Counted from the stretch's first letter, positions 7,864-14,937 are shown. The stretch: DNA of 17,294 nucleotides from Clostridiales bacterium (GCA_004552515.1 SFOF01000070.1:1-17294), one strand, 5' to 3'. Numbers and translations are program-made. Notes: a model not told the origin generated them from the letters alone.

Positions 7864-8715
7864 TTACTTGGTGGGTTCAGCAGTCGCGTCGGCGGCCTCA
7901 GGATCAACGTAAGCGCTCACGGCGCCCGCCTTGGCGATCAGCTCCACGGCGTCGGCGGAGGTGGCGTAGTCGAAGAAGGCCTGCGCGGCGTCGTTTAGCT
8001 TTTCATCGGTGCGGGTGACCAGCACGAAGGGGCGCTGCACGACGTAGCTGCCGTCCTTAACGGTGTCCTCGGTGGGGGCGACGCCGCCCACGGTCAGGGC
8101 CTTGACGGTGTCCTTAACGGCGGACAGGGAGGCGTAGCCGATGGCGTCGGGGTTCTGGGAGACGGTGGTGATGACGTCGCCGGTGGAGGTCAGCTCCTGG
8201 CGATAGACGCACTTTTCGCTGGTGCCGGTGATGGACTCGAAGCCGTCGCGGGTGCCGCTGCCAGCCTCGCGGCCGATGACGACGATTTCAGCGTCCGCGC
8301 CGCCGAGATCCTTCCAGTTGGTGATTTCGCCGGTGTAGATCTTGGCAATGTCCTCGACGCTCAGGTCGCTGATCGCGTTTTCGGGATTGACGATGATGGC
8401 GATGCCGTCGTAGGCGAGCACGGTTTCGGTCAGGCCATTGTTCTTTTCCTCATCCTTCAGCGCGCGGCTGGACAGGCCGATGTCGCAGCGCTTTTCGGAA
8501 ACGGCGGTGATGCCGGAGCCGGAGCCGGTGGGGTTGTAGGTGAAGCTGACGTCGGGGTTCGTCTCCATGAACGATTCGCCCAGCACGCCGATGACCTTCT
8601 CCATCGAGGTGGAGCCGTCGGTGGCCACGCTGCCGCTCAGCTTGTCGGCGGAGCAGGCGCTCATCACGCCCAGAGCCAGAACCAGCGCCAGAACCATTGT
8701 CATGATCTTCTTCAT
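7864..8715 (-). CDS. pstS: Phosphate-binding lipoprotein PstS
   Basis: The extracellular phosphate receptor that delivers phosphate to PstC/PstA, anchored as a lipoprotein. From the ATG at 8715 it has 283 residues: a signal peptide with a Lys-Lys start, a hydrophobic core (MTMVLALVLALG) and a lipobox MSAC with the modified cysteine near residue 21. Phosphate-contacting motifs are present: TDGSTSMEK, NPTGSGSGI with CDIGLSSR, and GREAGSGTRDGF. It ends at TAA 7866-7864. A GTG at 8727 is in frame, but AAAGGAG lies only 2 to 3 bases before it and about 11 before the ATG, and the ATG gives a standard signal peptide. It is the first gene of the phosphate block, separated from pstC by the repeat array. 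Confidence 0.97.
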   Translation of the reverse strand: MKKIMTMVLALVLALGVMSACSADKLSGSVATDGSTSMEKVIGVLGESFMETNPDVSFTYNPTGSGSGITAVSEKRCDIGLSSRALKDEEKNNGLTETVLAYDGIAIIVNPENAISDLSVEDIAKIYTGEITNWKDLGGADAEIVVIGREAGSGTRDGFESITGTSEKCVYRQELTSTGDVITTVSQNPDAIGYASLSAVKDTVKALTVGGVAPTEDTVKDGSYVVQRPFVLVTRTDEKLNDAAQAFFDYATSADAVELIAKAGAVSAYVDPEAADATAEPTK

Positions 8716-8767
8716 TGAGGAACACACTCCTTTTCTCTCTCTTCATTCCTTTTCTCTTCCAACGATT

Positions 8768-8824
8768 GTTATAATACCCGAATCTCGTCAAATCGATTAC
8801 CGGCGAAACATCAAATCTATGTAA
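8768..8824 (-). promoter_or_regulatory. Candidate phosphate-regulated promoter of pstS
   Basis: Reading leftwards, the only AT-rich stretch upstream of pstS contains overlapping -10-like hexamers TATTAT (8776-8771) and TATAAC (8773-8768). There is no -35 at the proper distance, as in many activator-dependent Pho promoters. Upstream lie TTACAT (8824-8819), TTGATG (8814-8809) and TTGACG (8791-8786), spaced 10 and 23 bases, roughly helical-turn spacing, which could be degenerate Pho boxes. The binding claim is inference. Confidence 0.4.
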
Positions 8825-8834
8825 GGCCGGCGGG

Positions 8835-8997
8835 CGGTGCCCGCTTCCACTTGCTGCCGCCGGACACCACACGACTTGCCAAACCATAAATCGGAGTTTG
8901 GCAAGTCTCCGATAGAGCGGGTTGGTAACATCGATATACAACACGACCCGTCCGGCCAGCCGCAGTGTGCCCTCCGCTTATCAGAGCCGGTCAAGTC
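8835..8997. repeat. Reversed repeat cluster upstream of pstS
   Basis: On the minus strand this cluster carries the same modules, in the same order, as the pst array: the TCTATCGGA flank, an H hairpin, then GTGTGGTGTCCGGCGGCAGC and AGCAAGTGG. Next to it is a second long-insert palindrome: GACCCGTCCGGC (8945-8956) pairs with GCCGGTCAAGTC (8986-8997) with two G-U pairs and one mismatch on the minus strand, around a 29-nt insert. The cluster leads straight into repeat R copy 1. No gene is seen between 8828 and the promoter at 9764. Confidence 0.8.
8873..8907. repeat. Hairpin element H, copy 3 (reversed, stem co-varied)
   Basis: Arms GACTTGCCAAAC (8873-8884) and GTTTGGCAAGTC (8896-8907) pair perfectly. 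Relative to copies 1 and 2, two stem positions differ and both are compensated on the other arm. The loop read on the minus strand is TCCGATTTATG, one base from copy 1. Confidence 0.85.
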
Positions 8998-9680
8998 TTC
9001 GTTATACCCGAGTGCCCTTCGCCGCGTGAAACGCACCCACGCCGCGAATCAAATGAAGAGAGTCCAGGGAGACGAGTCTCCTTGGCGCAGTCTGGGGCGC
9101 GTAGCCCCAGCGTACTCCCCGCGGAAAGCATGGCAAAGCCAATATGTCCACGCAAAAACGCGCCCACACCGCGCCGCCGACTCCGTTTTCCGCGTCCCCC
9201 GCGTTCCCTCGTCCCTTCGTTCTCCGTCGGGATCGCCCTAAAGAAACGCGCAAGCCCGAAATGAACCCACCAAGTCCGATAAGCGCACGGCCATTGAGAA
9301 CGCACGAATGGCGATCACGACCCACGGCGGAATAGGAACGGAACATATCGCAAGCCGTTCTGTTTGGCGCTATGCGGCAAACAGCAGGCGTGATCGAGCA
9401 TAAGACATCCCGATAGGAACGTATGATGGGCGCGAACGAACACACGACATTCCAACAGGAACGCATGACCGGCATGAGCCGAACATAAAACATTCCGATA
9501 GAACTGCACGACCGGCACAGGACGAACACAGCCCCCGCGCGCGAGCCGCATCGCTCCGCAGAACAGCCCCCGCGCGCGCAATCCCTCCAGCCGGAGCTAA
9601 AACCGGCCAAACGCAACGCCGCGCCGGCCCGCGATTCACTAACCCATCATTCACGCCGGCATATTGCCGCGTCAGCGCGG
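8993..9680 (+). repeat. Dispersed repeat R, copy 1
   Basis: It starts at AAGTCTTCGTTATACCCGAG and matches the region from 14201 along almost its whole length, including TGAAGAGAGTCCAG, GCCCCAGCGTACTCCCCGCG, CTCCGTCGGGATCGCC, CGATCACGACCCACGGCGG and GCCGGCCCGCGATTCAC (ending 9639). It ends with a CCGCG-TCAG-CGCGG hairpin (9667-9680) of the kind also found at the ends of the other copies. Small hairpins occur inside (9068-9081, 9092-9110). No conserved reading frame: matching stretches fall in different frames in the two copies. It looks like a non-coding or degenerate mobile repeat. Confidence 0.8.
9399..9526 (+). repeat. Tandem 42/43-bp repeat inside R copy 1 (three units)
   Basis: Units at 9399-9440, 9441-9483 and 9484-9526 share the pattern CAYAARACATTCC, GGAACG, ATGACCGG and GCGAA. 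R copy 2 has only two units. The unit length is not a multiple of three, which argues against a coding repeat. Confidence 0.7.
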
Positions 9681-9763
9681 AACATCGCCCCGCCGCCTGC
9701 CCGGATAATGCCCTCGCGCGCCTCCGCGGCGGCGCACATTTTTCAGGAATATGTAAAATAACC

Positions 9764-9792
9764 TTGAAATTTGGCGCGTTTGGCGGTATGAT
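9764..9792 (+). promoter_or_regulatory. Sigma-A type promoter of the deaminase/oxidoreductase operon
   Basis: TTGAAA (9764-9769), a 17-base spacer and TATGAT (9787-9792), each one mismatch from consensus. The predicted start near 9799 leaves a leader of about 47 bases to the ATG at 9846, with AGGAGG at 9830-9835. Confidence 0.75.
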
Positions 9793-9845
9793 AGACGTAA
9801 CGCTGGATTCTGGCGTCAACCGCTCAATCAGGAGGACGATACGCT

Positions 9846-10622
9846 ATGGCGCTGTTTTCCAATTTTACCGTCAATCGCTATGAGACGCGGCTCGAGATGG
9901 GCCGCACCGCCGCGCATGAGACTGCGCTGGCCGTCAAATCGCTGCTTAAAGAAAAGGACACGGTGCGCATGATCTTCGCCGCCGCGCCCAGCCAGAACGA
10001 ATTTCTCGACGCGCTTGTCGCCGAGGATATCGACTTTTCCCGCATCGTGGCCTTCCACATGGACGAGTATGTCGGCCTGAGCGCCGACGCGCCGCAGGGC
10101 TTCGGCAACTTCCTGCGCCGCTCTCTGTTCGACCGCGCGCCGTTTGGAGCCGTGCATTTTATTAACGGCGGCGCTGCCGACATCGACGCGGAGTGCGCGC
10201 GCTATTCGGCGCTGATTAGGGAGGGCGTGGACATCGTGTGCCTGGGCATCGGCGAGAACGGCCACATCGCCTTCAACGACCCTCGCGAGGCCGATTTTGA
10301 CGATCCCCTGCTGGTCAAGCGCGTCAGTCTGGACGAAAAGTGCCGGATGCAGCAGGTACACGACGGCTGCTTTGCCAGAATCGAGGATGTGCCCACCCAC
10401 GCGCTCACGCTGACCATCCCCGCGCTGATGAACGCGGACTATCACTTCTGCATCGTGCCCGCCGCGACCAAGGCCGAGGCGGTCTATCGCACGGTGTACG
10501 GCGAAATCGGCGCGCACTGCCCCGCCACGGCGCTGCGCCTGTGCCCGCACGCGGCGCTCTATGTCGATAGGGACAGCGGCGCGCGGCTGACCGGCTTTAA
10601 GCGGGGAGGAAGCGCGCGATGA
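9846..10622 (+). CDS. Glucosamine-6-phosphate deaminase/6-phosphogluconolactonase-family protein (divergent NagB-like)
   Basis: A cytoplasmic sugar-phosphate isomerase or deaminase-fold protein of 258 residues. It has the NagB landmarks FHMDEYVGL (about 74-82; the Asp matches the catalytic Asp72 of E. coli NagB) and LGIGENGHIAFNDP (about 132-145), then a C-terminal part with ALTLTIPALM. Against E. coli NagB GNDGHIAFNEP, the ring-opening His is kept, but the residue aligned with Asp141 is Asn and the one aligned with Glu148 is Asp. The assignment as a true GlcN6P deaminase is therefore open; it may act on another amino-sugar phosphate or as an isomerase. ATG 9846 has AGGAGG 10 bases upstream. 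It overlaps the next gene by 4 bases, so the two are co-translated. It is the promoter-proximal gene of the oxidoreductase cluster. Confidence 0.85.
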   Translation: MALFSNFTVNRYETRLEMGRTAAHETALAVKSLLKEKDTVRMIFAAAPSQNEFLDALVAEDIDFSRIVAFHMDEYVGLSADAPQGFGNFLRRSLFDRAPFGAVHFINGGAADIDAECARYSALIREGVDIVCLGIGENGHIAFNDPREADFDDPLLVKRVSLDEKCRMQQVHDGCFARIEDVPTHALTLTIPALMNADYHFCIVPAATKAEAVYRTVYGEIGAHCPATALRLCPHAALYVDRDSGARLTGFKRGGSAR

Positions 10623-11578
10623 AGCTGGCGTTTGCGGGACTGCGGCACGGCCACATTTTCGGCCTGTACGACGCGGCGATGAAGCATCCGGACGTGACGA
10701 TCGCCGGCGCGTGGGAAGAGGATGAGGCCGCGCGCGCCGAGGCGAAAGGGCGCATGGACGCGCCGTTTTACGACAGCTTCGACGCGCTGCTGGCCGACGA
10801 GACGGTCGACGCGGTGGCCGTGGGCGACTATTACGGCATTCGCCGCGACCGCATTGTCCGCGCGCTGAGGGCCGGAAAGAGCGTGATCTGCGACAAGCCG
10901 CTGTGCGTCTCTCAGCGCGAGCTGGACGAAATCGAAGCTCTCTCGCTTGAAAAGCATCTGCGCGTCCAGTGTATGCTCGATTTGCGCTATGACCCCGCGG
11001 TCAATCTGGCGCGGCGGCTGGTGTGCGAGGGCCGTCTGGGGACGATCCACGCGGTCGATTTTACCGGCCAGCATCCGCTCTCCTACGGCGTGCGCCCGAT
11101 GTGGTATTTCGAAGCGGGCAAGCACGGCGGCACGATCAACGACATCGCCATCCACGGAATCGACGCCATCCGCTATATCACCGGCGCGGAATTCGTGCGT
11201 CCCGTGGCCGCGCGCACATGGAACGCCTTCGCGGTCAAGACCCCCGATTTTAAGGACTGCGCGCAGTTCATGGCCGAGTTTGACGGCGGCATGGGCGTGG
11301 CGGCCGACGTGTCCTACGCCGCGCAGACCGCGACGGCCTTTTCGATGCCCTCCTACTGGCGCTTCACCCTCTGGGGCGACGCGGGCGCGCTCGAGTTCAG
11401 AGCGGGCGAGCCGCGCGTCACGCTGGCCGTGCGGGAAAATGCGATCGAAACGCTCGAAGCCGCGCCGGTTCACGGCGGCTGGCTGGACGATTTCCTGCGC
11501 CCCTTCGACGCGGACGCGCAGAGGGACATATTCGCCTCCCAGCGCGCGGTGCTGCGCATCCAGGAAGCCGCACGGTAG
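10619..11578 (+). CDS. Gfo/Idh/MocA family oxidoreductase 1
   Basis: A probable NAD(P)-dependent sugar or sugar-acid dehydrogenase, 319 residues, cytoplasmic. The N-terminal Rossmann fold starts KLAFAGLRHGHIFGLY, an unusual glycine motif (GLRHGH rather than GxGxxG). The family's catalytic lysine motif appears as CDKP (91-94) and the second signature as HGGTINDIAIHGID (169-182), with Asp175 and His179 in the usual active-site places. The ATG is joined to the deaminase stop (ATGA), with GGGGAGG a few bases upstream, so it works with that enzyme, presumably on the same substrate. Closest in style to dehydrogenases of inositol-like or amino sugars; the substrate is not readable. Confidence 0.88.
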   Translation: MKLAFAGLRHGHIFGLYDAAMKHPDVTIAGAWEEDEAARAEAKGRMDAPFYDSFDALLADETVDAVAVGDYYGIRRDRIVRALRAGKSVICDKPLCVSQRELDEIEALSLEKHLRVQCMLDLRYDPAVNLARRLVCEGRLGTIHAVDFTGQHPLSYGVRPMWYFEAGKHGGTINDIAIHGIDAIRYITGAEFVRPVAARTWNAFAVKTPDFKDCAQFMAEFDGGMGVAADVSYAAQTATAFSMPSYWRFTLWGDAGALEFRAGEPRVTLAVRENAIETLEAAPVHGGWLDDFLRPFDADAQRDIFASQRAVLRIQEAAR

Positions 11579-11763
11579 AACAGACGCACGTCGGCGCGGC
11601 GATTGGCTGCGCAGATGTTACGCGCCCCCTGACTGAACCGGCGATGCGGCCTGACGCTATGGCCGTATTGTGCAAGCATAGCGCCGGCAGACGCGGGCGG
11701 GCAGCGGGACGGATTTGTTATTCAAGGCACTTATATAATTGGGAAAGGACAGTGACGAAACCT

Positions 11764-12846
11764 ATGAAAAGGCTGAAGGTTGCCCTGCTGGGGCAGGGAC
11801 GCAGCGGCTATGCCATCCACGGCAAGCACCTTCTGCGCGACACGGAGCGCTTTGAGGTGGCCTATGTGGTAGACAGACTGCCCGAGCGCCGCGAAAAGGC
11901 CGCGCGCGTTTTCGGCTGTGAGACGTTCGACGATTATACCGCGCTGTTCGGCAGGGAGATCGACCTGGTGGTCAACGCGCTGCCGACGCCCTGGCATCAT
12001 CCGGTGACGGTGGATCTCTTAAACCACGGCTTCAACGTGCTCTGCGAGAAGCCGGCGACCAGCTCGCCCGAAAAGCTGGATGAGATGCAGGCGGCGGCCG
12101 AGAAGCACGGCCGTATGCTGGCAATCTTCCAGCAGAGCCGCTTCGCGCCGTATTTCCAGAAGGTCAAGGAGGTGCTGGCCAGCGGCGTGCTGGGCCGGCC
12201 CGTGCAGATTTCGATCGCCTTTAACGGCTATGCCCGGCGCTGGGACTGGCAGTGCCTTCAGGACAACATCGCCGGCGCGCTGTACAACACCGGCCCCCAT
12301 CCGCTCGACCAGGCGCTCGACCTCTTAGGCGGCGAGGAAATGCCGAACATCTTCTGCAAGATGGACAGCGCGAACGTGTTCGGCGACGCGGAGGATTACG
12401 TCAAGCTGATCCTGACCATGCCGAACAGGCCGCTGATCGACCTGGAGATTTCCTCCTGCGACGGCTATCCGTGGGGCACCTACAAGATCGAGGGCACGCG
12501 CGGCGCGCTGTGCGGCACGCAGAAGGAGCTGCACTGGAAGTGGTATCTCGAGAGCGAAGCGCCCGAGCGCCGTCAGATCAACACGCCGCTGACCACCGAG
12601 GCGGGCGAGCCGGCCTACTGCACCGAGAAGCTGAACTGGCATGAGGACAGCTGGGTGGCCGGCGCGGGCGAGGACGCGTTTGTGGACGCGGTTAAAACCT
12701 ACTACACCATGATTTACGAGCATCTGACGGAGAACAAACCGCTTGCGGTCACCGTAAAGCAGGTGCGCCGTCAGCTGGCGGTCATCGAGGAAGCGCATCG
12801 CCAGAACCCGATGCCCAAATGGCCGGACGCCGGCATGAAGCGCTGA
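11764..12846 (+). CDS. Gfo/Idh/MocA family oxidoreductase 2
   Basis: 360 residues from the ATG at 11764. The Rossmann motif is VALLGQGRSGYAIHG (6-20), the lysine motif CEKP (94-97), and the second signature GALYNTGPHPLDQALDLLGG (171-190) with His179. It is longer than its two neighbours because of an extended C-terminal sheet region. A GTG at 11752 is in frame and sits 2 bases after AAAGGA (11744-11749), whereas the ATG is 14 bases from it, so the start is uncertain by four codons. A TATAAT at 11734-11739 lacks a proper -35 and would give a very short leader. The 185-base gap to the previous gene holds nothing else I recognise. A different branch from oxidoreductase 1. Confidence 0.9.
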   Translation: MKRLKVALLGQGRSGYAIHGKHLLRDTERFEVAYVVDRLPERREKAARVFGCETFDDYTALFGREIDLVVNALPTPWHHPVTVDLLNHGFNVLCEKPATSSPEKLDEMQAAAEKHGRMLAIFQQSRFAPYFQKVKEVLASGVLGRPVQISIAFNGYARRWDWQCLQDNIAGALYNTGPHPLDQALDLLGGEEMPNIFCKMDSANVFGDAEDYVKLILTMPNRPLIDLEISSCDGYPWGTYKIEGTRGALCGTQKELHWKWYLESEAPERRQINTPLTTEAGEPAYCTEKLNWHEDSWVAGAGEDAFVDAVKTYYTMIYEHLTENKPLAVTVKQVRRQLAVIEEAHRQNPMPKWPDAGMKR

Positions 12847-12860
12847 GGAGGACGAAGCCT

Positions 12861-13712
12861 ATGTTTAAGATCGGCATCATCGGTTCGGAAAATTCGCACG
12901 CGGCGGCGTTTTCGGAGATATTCAATCTCTCCGGGACATACGACGACGTGCGCGTCACGGCGATCTGGGGCGAGGACATGGAAGCCAGCCGGAAGATCGC
13001 CGAAAAATGTCAGGTTGAGATCGTGAAGCCCATGGACATGCTGCGTCAGGTGGATGCGGTGATGGTCACCAGCCGCAACGGCGCGCTGCACTGGGGCTAT
13101 GTGCGCCCGTTCATTGAGGCGGGCAAGCCGGCCTTTGTCGATAAGCCGCTGGCCAACGACTATGCCGAGGCGAAATCGATCATCGATCTGGCGGCGGAGA
13201 AGCGCGTCCCGCTGGTGGGCGGCTCCTCGCTCAAGCTGATTGCGGACACGCTGGCGCTGAAGGAAGCGGCAGACGAAGCCAAAGCGAAGGGCGAGCTGCT
13301 GGGCGGCAACGTCTATGCGCCGGTGAGTCTGGACAATCCCTACGGCGGCTTCTATTTCTACTCATCCCATCTGATCGAGATCGCGCTGACGATATTCGGC
13401 TATGATCCGGTGGCGGTGAACGCGGTCAAAACGAAGGCGGGCATTGCGGCTGTGCTGGAGTATGCCGGCTACGCGGTCACGCTGAACTACACCGAGAGCG
13501 CCTACAAATATGGCGGCGTGGTGCTGGCCAAGGGCGGCGTAAGCGGCCGCGAGATCAACATGGGCGACGCGTATGCCCGAGAGGTGGAGTCGTTCGTGAA
13601 GATGCTGCGCACGGGCGAAAGCGACATACCCGCGCGCTATCTGGCGCTGCCGGTGCGCGTCCTCAACGCCATAGAGGCCTCCTACACCGCGCACAACAGG
13701 CAGTGCCTGTAG
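12861..13712 (+). CDS. Gfo/Idh/MocA family oxidoreductase 3
   Basis: 283 residues from the ATG at 12861, shorter than typical members (about 330 to 380). The N-terminus FKIGIIGSENSHAAAF replaces the glycine-rich loop with GSENSH, as in a branch that binds the cofactor differently or weakly. The lysine motif is VDKPLAND (93-100). A candidate second-signature His is His170 in GGFYFYSSHLIE (162-173). GAGGAGG lies 9 bases upstream and the gap to oxidoreductase 2 is 14 bases, so the two are one transcript. ORFs opening at 12819 in this frame overlap the previous gene and lack support. It may be a sugar-acid or keto-sugar dehydrogenase; function not assigned. Confidence 0.87.
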   Translation: MFKIGIIGSENSHAAAFSEIFNLSGTYDDVRVTAIWGEDMEASRKIAEKCQVEIVKPMDMLRQVDAVMVTSRNGALHWGYVRPFIEAGKPAFVDKPLANDYAEAKSIIDLAAEKRVPLVGGSSLKLIADTLALKEAADEAKAKGELLGGNVYAPVSLDNPYGGFYFYSSHLIEIALTIFGYDPVAVNAVKTKAGIAAVLEYAGYAVTLNYTESAYKYGGVVLAKGGVSGREINMGDAYAREVESFVKMLRTGESDIPARYLALPVRVLNAIEASYTAHNRQCL

Positions 13713-13731
13713 CCGCAGTGCGGCCTCCACA

Positions 13732-13955
13732 CCGCTTCGCGCACGCAACCCGACTCCGCGCCGCTTGGGGGCGGCTCGAGTCTGGACGTTGGTGCGTGTT
13801 GGAGCCATCGATATACAGCCCGACCCGCCCGGCCGGCTGTGCCGGCTTCCTCTCCGCTTCGCGCACGCAACCCGACTCCGCGCCGCTTGGGGGCGGCTTG
13901 AGTCTGGACGTTGGTGCGTGTAGATAGCATCACTATACAGCACGACCCGCCCGGC
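13732..13955 (+). repeat. 122-bp tandem repeat downstream of oxidoreductase 3 (two units)
   Basis: The pattern CCGCTTCGCGCACGCAACCC ... CGCCGCTTGGGGGCGGCT ... TCTGGACGTTGGTGCGTG ... GACCCGCCCGGC starts at 13732 and again at 13854. The units differ by a few bases after GTGCGTGT. The second unit ends in a complete hairpin H; in the first, the arm is followed by a GGCTGTGCCGGC segment instead. The array begins 20 bases after the gene stop, next to a GCCGCA-G-TGCGGC palindrome (13712-13724), and fills the space where a terminator would be expected. Confidence 0.85.
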
Positions 13956-13978
13956 CATAACTCAGAGCCGGGCGGGTC
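13944..13978. repeat. Hairpin element H, copy 4 (reversed, stem co-varied)
   Basis: Arms GACCCGCCCGGC (13944-13955) and GCCGGGCGGGTC (13967-13978) pair perfectly around an 11-nt loop that reads TCTGAGTTATG on the minus strand. Three stem pairs differ from copy 1, all compensated (two T-A to C-G, one A-T to G-C). Confidence 0.85.
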
Positions 13979-14170
13979 TTTCCGTGTACCCGGGCTTTGC
14001 GTGCGTGGGTGCGCTGATTGGGGCGCTGGCGTTTTTTGCAGGGATGGGTATTTGCACCAACACAGCCCCGCCGCAGCGTGAAGAGAGTCCAGAGAGGCCG
14101 CAGTGCGGCTTCCACTTTGCGCGGCCTGACTCAAGTGACTGAGCGCATAGGAGCGTTTGTATGACCACAC
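13979..14170. repeat. Degenerate R fragment and repeat modules
   Basis: After H copy 4 the sequence TCTTTCCGTGTACCCGGGCT resembles the start of repeat R, and GCGTGAAGAGAGTCCAGAGAG (around 14076-14096) matches an internal part of R. It is then interrupted by the GGCCGCAGTGCGGCTTCCAC module. I read this as a decayed or truncated R copy into which another element was joined. No gene seen. Confidence 0.55.
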
Positions 14171-14205
14171 GACTTGCCCGAGCATAAATTGAACTCGGCC
14201 AAGTC
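14171..14205. repeat. Hairpin element H, copy 5 (reversed)
   Basis: GACTTGCCCGAG (14171-14182) and CTCGGCCAAGTC (14194-14205) pair except at one position. The loop-closing pair is swapped relative to copy 1 (C-G to G-C, compensated). The minus-strand loop is TTCAATTTATG. It abuts repeat R copy 2. Confidence 0.8.
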
Positions 14206-14853
14206 TTCGTTATACCCGAGTACCCCCTCGCCGCGTGAAGCGCATCCACGCCGCGAACCAAATGAAGAGAGTCCAGAGAGTCGAAGACTCTTTGGCGCAG
14301 GTTTGGGGCGCGCAGCCCCAGCGTACTCCCCGCGGAAAGAATTACAAGGCCGATGCGATTGCGCAAAAGCGCACAAAAGCCGCGCCGCCGACTCCGTTCT
14401 CCGCGTCCCTCCGTTCTCCGCGTCTCCTTCGTTCTCCGTCGGGATCGCCGCCACAAAAAACGCGCAAGCCCGAAGTGAACCAGGAAATCCGGATAACCGC
14501 ACCGGCGATTCGAGAACGCGCTACCGGCGATCACGACCCACGGCGGAATAGGAACGGAACATATCGCAAGCCGTCCTGTTTGGCGCTCATGCGGCAAACA
14601 GCAGGCGTGATCGAGCATAAAACATTTCGGCAGGAACGTATGATGGGCGCGAACGAGCACAAGACATTCCAATAGAAACGCACGACCGGCATAGAGCGAA
14701 CGCAGCCCCGCGCACGAACCGCATCCCCCCGCAGAACAGCCCCCGCGCGCACAATCCCCACTGCCGGAGCTATAACCGGCCAAACGCAGCCTTTCGCCGG
14801 CCCGCGATTCACGATCATATAATGACAGACGAACGCCCCGCCGCGATAGCGCG
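14201..14853 (+). repeat. Dispersed repeat R, copy 2
   Basis: It matches R copy 1 at an initial offset of 5208 bases, from AAGTCTTCGTTATACCCGAG (14201) to GCCGGCCCGCGATTCAC (14812). It then continues through a stretch shared with the partial copy at the right edge of the window, up to 14853. Only two of the 42/43-bp internal units are present, which accounts for much of the length difference. The long minus-strand open frame across this region changes frame relative to copy 1 and is not taken as a gene. Confidence 0.8.
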
Positions 14854-14895
14854 CACAAACGCCGCAAGTGAAAACCGCATCCCCCCGCCCATTAC

Positions 14896-14937
14896 AAAAA
14901 CGCAGGCCGCCAACCGACGCGCAATCGGCTGGCGGCC
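14896..14937 (-). terminator. Rho-independent terminator of the caspase-like gene
   Basis: On the minus strand GGCCGCCAGCCGA (14937-14925) and TCGGTTGGCGGCC (14917-14905) form a 13-bp stem with one G-U pair and a 7-nt loop. TGCG and TTTTT (14900-14896) follow. It starts 31 bases after the stop codon. The plus strand has no T-run, so it acts in one direction. Confidence 0.8.

Noticed and set aside
6782..7912. Plus-strand 376-codon open frame across pstC and the repeat array
   Set aside because: It is antisense to a clear pstC and continues through tandem repeats. Its composition (His, Arg, Ala rich) is that of a shadow frame in GC-rich DNA.
8770..8775. TATAAT on the plus strand upstream of repeat R copy 1
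   Set aside because: It has no -35 partner and no gene follows. The same bases serve better as the leftward pstS -10.
9002..9616. Minus-strand 204-codon open frame in repeat R copy 1
   Set aside because: The matching parts of copy 2 fall in different frames and the tandem unit is 42/43 bases, so no protein is conserved between copies.
10559..11473. Minus-strand 304-codon open frame opposite oxidoreductase 1
   Set aside because: Shadow of a gene with clear family motifs on the plus strand; Arg/His/Ala-rich composition.
11734..11739. TATAAT before oxidoreductase 2 as a separate promoter
   Set aside because: No -35 at 16-18 bases, and the transcript would start inside or just before the ribosome binding site. 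Kept only as a remark in the gene entry.
13962..14867. Minus-strand 301-codon open frame over R copy 2 and hairpin H copy 5
   Set aside because: It runs through two unrelated repeats, switches frame relative to copy 1, and has no ribosome binding site or family resemblance.
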